Source: Pseudomonadota bacterium (GTDB lineage Bacteria; Myxococcota_A; Polyangia; Polyangiales; Ga0077539). Taken from it: a stretch of DNA of 11,166 nt. Below are positions 6,705-11,166 of this stretch, piece after piece (the stretch's first letter is position 1; each line of letters begins with the position of its first letter). The stretch spans positions 1-11,166 of the forward strand of contig JAEYZO010000873.1 in assembly GCA_023428035.1 (NCBI GenBank), in the 5' to 3' direction. Under the pieces are notes generated by a model. The model was not told the origin of the DNA. It was given only the letters and a program-made list of their open reading frames with translations, and did not search any database. The position numbers were made by a program, and so were the translations under genes.

Positions 6705-8102
6705 TTGAGCCGGGGGTGGTGGGGGTTGCTCGGGCTGGGCCTGAGCGCTGGCGGCGTGAACCGAGTCGACCTGGGGGGCCGCGACGCGAGTGCGGATCTT
6801 CACGACAGGAGTGAGGCCGACGTGGGCCCCGACGTCCTCGAGGGTCCAGACGGCTCGCCCTCCGACGGGGGCGTGACGCCGATGGTGCAGTGCGGCGCGC
6901 TCGGCGAGTTCGCGGGGGTTCATGACACGGTGAGGGTGAGTCGCGAGCGGGCCCCCTCTGTGATCCTCGGCGCCCGCACCATCGTCGCCCACGCGTCGAA
7001 CACCCGCGGCGGGCAGACGATGCAGCTCGTGGGCGGTCAGCTCTGGTGGAGCGAGAGCCTCGACGGGTGCCGAGAAAACTGGTGGGGGATACGGACGTGG
7101 CGCTTCCCCCTCGACCCTGACCTGCAGGGGATGGACAACGGGGTGTGCGAGCCGGCGAGCGTCCGTGGCGGATTGATCTCGTCCATCGCGTACAACGGGA
7201 ACGCGATCGGGCTGTGCTACTCGACCCACGCTCGCGTCCTTGGGCAGAACGACGCTGGGATGGACGTATGGGGCGGGGTCGAGGTGATCTGCGGCAAGGT
7301 GAGCACGCCCGGGCAGTTCATGGAGACCGTCAGAGGCCTCCCCTATGTAGAGGAACTCCTGATCGGGTCTAGGGGAGGCGACATCGCCTTACCGCAGTTC
7401 TTCGCGGTGATGGCTTCGAGGGAGCGCCAGCGCGTGACGCAGAGGTTCGACGCCGAGATGCGCCCTCAAGGTGAGCCGGTTCCCTTCGGCGGACCGGAGT
7501 ATCGTAACAGCTCGGCGGTCGTCGTCTGGGACGAACTCTGGGTCGCGGGCGGACTATGGAGCGAGTTCTATCAGCCGGGACCTGAGCGCCCCAACGGTGA
7601 GATCGTGCGCCTTCGGGCCCTCGACGCTCAACCCATCGGCAGGTTGGCCGCCCCACGATCGCTCTTCGGAGAGACCGTGCCTCGTCACATCAACATGGCG
7701 CGCAATGGGGCCGGCGTGGTGATGGCGATCAGTCGACCTCCCGAGAGGGCGGGCGGGGACAACGCCGTCGAGTTCGCGGCGGTGTGCCCTGATGGCAGCT
7801 TCGGGCGCGCGACGGTCGCGCGCGATCTCGACCTCTGGGCGCTGAACGTCGTCTCGTTCAACAACGGCTGGGTGGTCCTCGCCAGGAGTCAGGCGCGACA
7901 GTCAGGGTTGATTCAGCTCTGGCTCTACGTGCTCGATCCTTCCGGAGCGCTCCGGGGGTCGCCGACGCTCGTCGATGACAACGCCGGGCACTACGCCCTG
8001 CTCGCGCGCGGCGCCGAGCGCGATGACCTGTGGGTTCTGACGCAGTCCGGCAGCAAGGTGTCGGGGCTCGACTACGTGCTCCGCCACGTCTGGGTGCGGT
8101 GA
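6705..8102 (+). CDS. Exported hypothetical protein, probable repetitive beta structure
   Basis: A 465-residue protein I cannot assign to a family. It starts at TTG with a short hydrophobic leader (WWGLLGLGLSAGG, 5-17), then an Asp/Gly/Pro-rich spacer (about 22-57), then a long Trp- and Gly-rich body. Recurrent strand-like segments of the form small/hydrophobic-WV-x-G appear at about 108-116, 164-172, 271-284, 334-343, 386-394 and 429-446 (for example VVWDELWVAGGLW, NNGWVVLARSQ, RDDLWVLTQSG). This is reminiscent of beta-propeller blades, though the spacing is irregular. Six Cys (63, 122, 148, 171, 196, 361) could form disulfides. The leader reads LSAG-G where a lipobox would have Cys. Two hand-counted 60-base lines (7321-7380, 7501-7560) are about 62-63% G+C against 75% in 3241-3300, so codon bias is relaxed. 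It stands alone on the plus strand. Confidence 0.82.
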   Translation: MSRGWWGLLGLGLSAGGVNRVDLGGRDASADLHDRSEADVGPDVLEGPDGSPSDGGVTPMVQCGALGEFAGVHDTVRVSRERAPSVILGARTIVAHASNTRGGQTMQLVGGQLWWSESLDGCRENWWGIRTWRFPLDPDLQGMDNGVCEPASVRGGLISSIAYNGNAIGLCYSTHARVLGQNDAGMDVWGGVEVICGKVSTPGQFMETVRGLPYVEELLIGSRGGDIALPQFFAVMASRERQRVTQRFDAEMRPQGEPVPFGGPEYRNSSAVVVWDELWVAGGLWSEFYQPGPERPNGEIVRLRALDAQPIGRLAAPRSLFGETVPRHINMARNGAGVVMAISRPPERAGGDNAVEFAAVCPDGSFGRATVARDLDLWALNVVSFNNGWVVLARSQARQSGLIQLWLYVLDPSGALRGSPTLVDDNAGHYALLARGAERDDLWVLTQSGSKVSGLDYVLRHVWVR

Positions 8103-8137
8103 GCCAGGGTCAACGGCGGTAGCGCTGCCACTGGCTC
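8101..8137. terminator. Hairpin spanning the convergent stop codons
   Basis: GAGCCAG (8101-8107) is an exact inverted match of CTGGCTC (8131-8137). An inner stem forms around the palindrome AGCGCT (8121-8126), flanked by GG (8118-8119) and CC (8128-8129) with one G-U pair. The hairpin covers the end of the plus-strand gene (stop 8100-8102) and the minus-strand stop (8110-8112), separated by 7 bp, so it could stop transcription from both sides. There is only a short T-rich tail on the plus strand (GTTTCTT, 8141-8147) and none on the minus strand. Confidence 0.4.
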
Positions 8138-9858
8138 CGGGTTTCTTGGAGCGCGTCGAGGGTCTGCCAGCACGGCTCGCGGTTCTTCGCGGCGAGCGAC
8201 GACTCCAAAGTCGCGACCCGCTCACGCTGCGACTGGTCCGTCGCGACGAGGAAGCCGATCTCGGTGTCTCTTGACGCGCCGTCGGCCTTGGGGTGGAGCA
8301 TGTAGATCGCGGCGCCGAAGCACCCCAGCACGACGAGCCCCACCACCTTGCCGGCGAGCACGGCGTCGTCTCCCCGGTTCGAGGTCGTCGCGTGCGACAT
8401 GAAGCAGGTGCAGCAGAACGCCAGGATCGACACGGGAATTGCGAGCGCCGCGAGGGTCTTCCACTGCGCCCCGTAGCTCGCCGCGCGCGTCTGCTGCTCG
8501 CTACGGAGCAGCCCCAACCGGTTGGCGTTGGCCTCTACGCTCCTCCGCAGATCGGCGAGCTCGGCGCGCAGCGCGGCCCGCGGCTGATCGACCTCGTCGA
8601 CGAGCGCGACGAGCTCGTCGACGACTCGAAAGAGCGCCTCCTGTTTGGCGTGGAGGTCCAGCGACGCGCCCCGCATCCCGAAGGCGCGCTCCACCTCGAC
8701 GCGGGCTGACCTCGCCTGCTCCGCCGCGTGGAGCGCCCAATCCTCCGTGGCCTCGCTGCGGCTCGCCAGCGCGGCGAGGGCCTCGACGTGGCCGATCGCG
8801 CTCTCGCGGATCAACACCTCGAGCCATCGCTTGAGCCGCTCCAAGAGCTCGGGCCTGCCCGACGCGATGAAGCGATCGCGGAACCACTCGACCTGCCCCG
8901 CGGTCATCTGGTCGCCGAAGCCGTACATCAACTGGATCGCCGCGCTGACCGACGAGAGGCTCAGCAGCCCCAACGCGGCGCGGCCGCGGTCCGTGTCGGC
9001 GTCGATCCCGAAGCTGTCGCTGCACATGGCGTCGACCCAACGCGCGGCGATGAGGTCGTGGAGGTCCCACACGTCGAAGACGAAGGCCGCAGCCAGCGCG
9101 CCGCGGGGCGTGCCTCGGTGCCATCGATTCGCCGATCGCGGGTTGACGAGCCCTCGAAGCAGGCGCGCGGCCTCGGGCGGCACCGGGACGCCCTCCACGC
9201 CCTTGACGAGCCAGGTCACCCGGGCGCTCCGCTCCGCGGCGGCGCCGTCTCCCACCGCCAGGCTCATGCCCGTGTCGACCGTGGGCTTCGCGTCGCGCCC
9301 CTCCGCTCGCTCACAGCGCGCGAGCTGGAAGTACGCCGCGGGGTAGGCCGGCGTCCGCTGCACCGCGCGCTCGGCGAGGAGCTTCGCCTGGGCGATCTGC
9401 TTGACGCGGAGCATCTCCACCGACGCGTCGATGTCCTTCTCGGTGTCGAACTCCCGGCTCTTCTCCCGGTGCAACTGCGCGAGCTCGCCCTGGCGGCGGA
9501 GCTCCGCCGCGGCCTCCTCCTGCGCGTACAGCACCGCCTGGTTGTGCTCCTCCTGCCGCGCCGCGCGCTCCTCCTGCAAGCGAACGTTCTCTGCGTGACG
9601 CTCTCGCTGCTCCTCGCGCTCGCGCTCGTACCGGGCCTCGGCCTCGCGCAGGCGGTCGTTCGCCTCGCGCTCGCGAGCGGCGGCCTCGCGCTCCTCCCGC
9701 GCCTCCCTCTCAGCGCGAGCCTTCGCCTCGCGCTCGCGGCGCTCCTGGGCCTCTTCGCGGTCGCGCTCGCTCTGGCGATCACGCTCGCGCTCGATGTCAG
9801 CGAGCTCGCACTTCGAGCACACATAGCCACCGTGCCAGCCGTGCTTGTCGCACTCCAT
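8110..9858 (-). CDS. Zinc-knuckle / charged-helix / TPR-like protein with two C-terminal membrane segments
   Basis: A 582-residue protein of unknown function. The N-terminus has C3-x2-H6 and C14-x2-C17, a zinc-binding knuckle. Residues 21-135 are almost only Glu, Arg, Ala and Gln (ERERDRQSERDREEAQERR and onward), forming a coiled coil or stable single helix. About 144-187 (AKLLAERAVQRTPAYPAAYFQLARCERAEGR is its core, 158-188) looks like a TPR-type helix pair. Residues 190-460 are mixed helical and unassigned, with a second coiled coil at about 425-460. Two membrane segments (468-487, Cys-rich; 499-521) are joined by a short loop, then about 60 polar residues. With a two-TM hairpin both long ends lie on the same, probably cytoplasmic, side, consistent with no signal peptide. 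GGGAG 5 bases before the ATG is one of the few good ribosome binding sites here. It is flanked by unrelated genes, so no operon partner is evident. Confidence 0.9.
   Translation of the reverse strand: MECDKHGWHGGYVCSKCELADIERERDRQSERDREEAQERREREAKARAEREAREEREAAAREREANDRLREAEARYEREREEQRERHAENVRLQEERAARQEEHNQAVLYAQEEAAAELRRQGELAQLHREKSREFDTEKDIDASVEMLRVKQIAQAKLLAERAVQRTPAYPAAYFQLARCERAEGRDAKPTVDTGMSLAVGDGAAAERSARVTWLVKGVEGVPVPPEAARLLRGLVNPRSANRWHRGTPRGALAAAFVFDVWDLHDLIAARWVDAMCSDSFGIDADTDRGRAALGLLSLSSVSAAIQLMYGFGDQMTAGQVEWFRDRFIASGRPELLERLKRWLEVLIRESAIGHVEALAALASRSEATEDWALHAAEQARSARVEVERAFGMRGASLDLHAKQEALFRVVDELVALVDEVDQPRAALRAELADLRRSVEANANRLGLLRSEQQTRAASYGAQWKTLAALAIPVSILAFCCTCFMSHATTSNRGDDAVLAGKVVGLVVLGCFGAAIYMLHPKADGASRDTEIGFLVATDQSQRERVATLESSLAAKNREPCWQTLDALQETRSQWQRYRR
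9454..9798 (-). repeat. Low-complexity DNA encoding the Glu/Arg-rich helix
   Basis: The stretch is built from variants of short codon blocks for Glu, Arg and Ala; for example GCCTCGCGCTCGCG-like strings recur several times between 9638 and 9750 on the plus strand. It codes for residues 21-135 of the 582-residue protein. The bias also keeps the opposite strand open, which produces a long spurious plus-strand frame (8728-10005). Confidence 0.7.
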
Positions 9859-9949
9859 GCCAACTCCCTCTCTGCGCTGGGCGCGGGCTGCCCACGCCCC
9901 GGTTCGTCACCAGGAGCTCCGCACCTCGGCAGGCCGGACACGGGATTCT

Positions 9950-9965
9950 TCGGTAAAGGCACCGA
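9950..9965 (-). terminator. Weak hairpin just after the 9968 stop codon
   Basis: TCGGT and ACCGA (9950-9954 and 9961-9965) form a 5-bp stem with a 6-base loop, 2 bases beyond the stop of the exported-protein gene on the minus strand. There is no T-tract. It is the only hairpin I see directly behind that stop; a second stem, TGGGC/GCCCA (9878-9894), lies nearer the next gene. Confidence 0.2.
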
Positions 9966-9967
9966 CT

Positions 9968-10618
9968 TCAGCGGCGACGGCGCGAGCGCCGCGCAGCGAG
10001 CGTGAGGGCCCGCTCCCCGGCCACCCACCTCGCCACGCGCCGTCGGCGGCCCTGCACCAGCACCGCCCCCTCCCCCGCGGGTTCGAGCCGCGCTGCGCCG
10101 TTCTCGGAGAGCTGAGCGCTCGCAGGCGCGCCGTCGATCACCGTGTACAGCACCGCGTTGAGGGAGAAGTAGGTCGGCCCGTCGTCGTCCACGCGGTTCT
10201 CAGCCATGAGCAGCGCGAAGGGTCGACCGTCGATGAGCACCGGGGCGCTCCATCGCAAGTCGTGAAGCTCGCTCTGATCTCCGGAGTACACCCCCCACGC
10301 GCGCCACCCGTCCGCCGCGCGCCTCGCGATCACCGCGTAGTTGGTGCCGTCTCGCGACACCGAGAACAGCGCCTCGGAGACGCCGTCACCGTCGAGGTCC
10401 GCGTCGAGCGACTGCACGACCTCGACGGAGCCGTCGAACACCCCCCTCGCCGACCGCGCGGGGAGCGTCGCGAAGGGCTCCTCTACGGTCTCTCCTGCCC
10501 CTGTACTCGTCGTCAGGCGCAGCGTCTCGATGCCACCCGCTCGCTGCGCCTCCGCGCTCGCCCCTGACATCATCACCGCCGCGGAAATGACCGCGCCCAG
10601 GAACCTCGAACCGTCCAT
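9968..10618 (-). CDS. Exported hypothetical protein with Asp-rich FG-GAP / calcium-loop-like motif
   Basis: A 216-residue protein with a signal peptide (about 1-24, SGASAEAQ). The strongest motif is D72-x-D74-x-D76-G-D78-G-x2-E82 in SLDADLDGDGVSEALFSV, the pattern of FG-GAP/VCBS-type calcium loops. It is followed by strand-like segments (NYAVIARRAADGWRAWGVY, PFALLMAENR, FSLNAVLYTVIDG) that would suit one or two propeller-like units. The C-terminus is Arg-rich (RRSRRRR). The ATG at 10618 shares its A with the stop of the upstream cytochrome gene (TGATG); a GTG at 10621, one codon earlier, is equally well placed behind the strong Shine-Dalgarno. Tight coupling implies a role with the cytochrome, perhaps as an accessory periplasmic protein. 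No family name assigned. Confidence 0.8.
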   Translation of the reverse strand: MDGSRFLGAVISAAVMMSGASAEAQRAGGIETLRLTTSTGAGETVEEPFATLPARSARGVFDGSVEVVQSLDADLDGDGVSEALFSVSRDGTNYAVIARRAADGWRAWGVYSGDQSELHDLRWSAPVLIDGRPFALLMAENRVDDDGPTYFSLNAVLYTVIDGAPASAQLSENGAARLEPAGEGAVLVQGRRRRVARWVAGERALTLAARRSRRRR

Positions 10619-11166
10619 CACTCATCACCTCCTGCTCGCCGCGACGGCGCGACCTCCGCCGCGCCCTCCAGCATCACCGCGACGTTCACCGCTTCGCTGA
10701 CCCCCTGCCGGCGCGCGTGCTCGGGGGGCATGCGCTGGTGCTCCAGGCGCCAGCGCACGCGCGACGCCCGACCCCCGACGCGGAGCTCGACCCTCGCAGG
10801 ACCGCCCACCCCCCCCCGGGAGTCGTTCACGGGTCGGCGCGCCGGGTGGGGTCGCCCCGCGGCGTCGCTCTCAGAGACCACCGCGAACCACCGCGCGAAC
10901 TCCGTCGTGACCGCGCGAGACTCGTCCCCCTCGGGCCACACGCGCAGCACCCCGCGGCGCATCACGTCTCCCGTTGGAAACGCGTGCCCGATTCGCCCGA
11001 GGGAGAGCGTCGCGCGCACCGTCACCCCGTCGCCGTCGCGCTCGGCTTCGATGGCCACACGCACCGCCTCGCGGAGCATCGACGCGTCGCGCGCGCCGGG
11101 GAAGCGATGGCTCCGCCAGCGTCGCCCGTCGGCCCCGACGCGCCAGGGCATGTGGCACCCCTGACA
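10618..11166 (-). CDS. c-type cytochrome, C-terminal part (start beyond window)
   Basis: The frame is open from the right edge to a TGA at 10620-10618; 182 residues are visible. The first five visible residues are C-Q-G-C-H (11166-11152), a CXXCH heme c attachment motif followed by MP, as in many multiheme cytochromes. Downstream come H20 in SHRFPGARD and G60-H61-A-F-P-T-G66-D. A CHMP...HxFPG...GHxxPTGD order is one I know from C-terminal parts of multiheme c-type cytochromes; H20 or H61 could be a distal heme ligand. The remainder (about 68-182) is beta-rich without further CXXCH. An internal ATG at 11151 would start the protein inside the heme motif and is rejected. It should be periplasmic and act in electron transfer; the number of hemes upstream is not visible. 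It is coupled to the 9968-10618 gene. Confidence 0.85.
   Translation of the reverse strand, partial: CQGCHMPWRVGADGRRWRSHRFPGARDASMLREAVRVAIEAERDGDGVTVRATLSLGRIGHAFPTGDVMRRGVLRVWPEGDESRAVTTEFARWFAVVSESDAAGRPHPARRPVNDSRGGVGGPARVELRVGGRASRVRWRLEHQRMPPEHARRQGVSEAVNVAVMLEGAAEVAPSRRAGGDE
10624..10633 (-). promoter_or_regulatory. Strong Shine-Dalgarno for the 10618/10621 start
   Basis: Read on the minus strand, AGGAGGTGAT (10633-10624) is a ten-base match to the complement of the usual bacterial 16S rRNA 3' end. It lies inside the last codons of the cytochrome gene, with AGGAGG 9 bases from the ATG at 10618 and 6 from the GTG at 10621. Most other genes in the window have no comparable site, so the downstream protein seems to be translated efficiently. 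Confidence 0.75.

Noticed and set aside
6402..7229. 275-residue minus-strand open frame
   Set aside because: Overlaps both the barrel-like gene's N-terminal part in another frame and the plus-strand exported gene; sequence is shadow-like.
9878..9894. TGGGC/GCCCA hairpin upstream of the 582-residue protein
   Set aside because: Five-bp stem with no T-tract and no context; common by chance in this base composition, and it does not resemble a riboswitch.
8728..10005. 425-residue plus-strand open frame with Leu/Ala-rich stretches looking like membrane helices
   Set aside because: The Leu/Ala runs are the complement of Glu/Arg codons in the charged helix (GAG read as CTC). The minus-strand frame has a good ribosome binding site, zinc motif and real membrane segments.
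10871..11164. Plus- and minus-strand open frames over the cytochrome gene
   Set aside because: Other frames of the CXXCH-bearing gene; Arg-rich and without motifs.
1..11166. Defence, mobile-element, CRISPR or biosynthetic-cluster signatures
   Set aside because: I looked for transposase motifs, terminal repeats, spaced direct repeats, toxin-antitoxin-like small gene pairs, tRNA-like cloverleaves and assembly-line domains and saw none.

Overview
The window is very G+C-rich and almost wholly protein-coding: nine or so genes with short gaps, many GTG/TTG starts and few Shine-Dalgarno sites. Several predicted exported proteins carry Asp/Ala/Pro-rich linkers behind the signal sequence. One is a signal-peptide plus Cys-pair plus barrel-like protein of a style I associate with Polyangiales. 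Together these suggest a chromosome of a myxobacterium (Myxococcota, Polyangia/Sandaracinaceae-like). This is inferred from style, not from a marker gene. I see no rRNA, tRNA, CRISPR array, transposase or phage gene.

Region 1 (1-2455, minus strand) holds an EthA-type flavin monooxygenase followed 37 bp downstream by a membrane-anchored DUF2167 protein that runs off the left edge. Region 2 (2456-3606) is a 113-bp divergent promoter region with a good imperfect palindrome, then an AraC-family regulator on the plus strand. The regulator plausibly controls the monooxygenase. Region 3 (3610-6645, minus) is a likely three-gene unit: an exported barrel-like protein, a lipid-anchored M28 zinc peptidase, and a PF10118-type ferritin-like 'metal-dependent hydrolase'. 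Its last gene ends only 3 bp from the regulator's stop.

Region 4 (6705-8102, plus) is one exported protein of unknown function, probably repetitive beta structure, with a TTG start and visibly lower G+C than its neighbours. It converges with region 5 (8110-9858, minus), where a hairpin spans both stop codons. Region 5 encodes an unusual 582-residue protein: N-terminal Cys/His zinc-binding knuckle, about 115 residues of Glu/Arg-rich helix, a TPR-like segment, a long unassigned helical part and two C-terminal membrane segments. Region 6 (9968-11166, minus) is a translationally coupled pair. The upstream gene is a c-type cytochrome whose CXXCH motif lies exactly on the right edge of the window, and the downstream gene is a small exported protein with an Asp-rich FG-GAP/calcium-loop-like motif.

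Nothing here is a clear new defence or mobile system. The items most worth a second look are the zinc-knuckle/charged-helix/two-TM protein, the AraC/EthA divergent control region, and the coupled cytochrome plus exported-protein pair.
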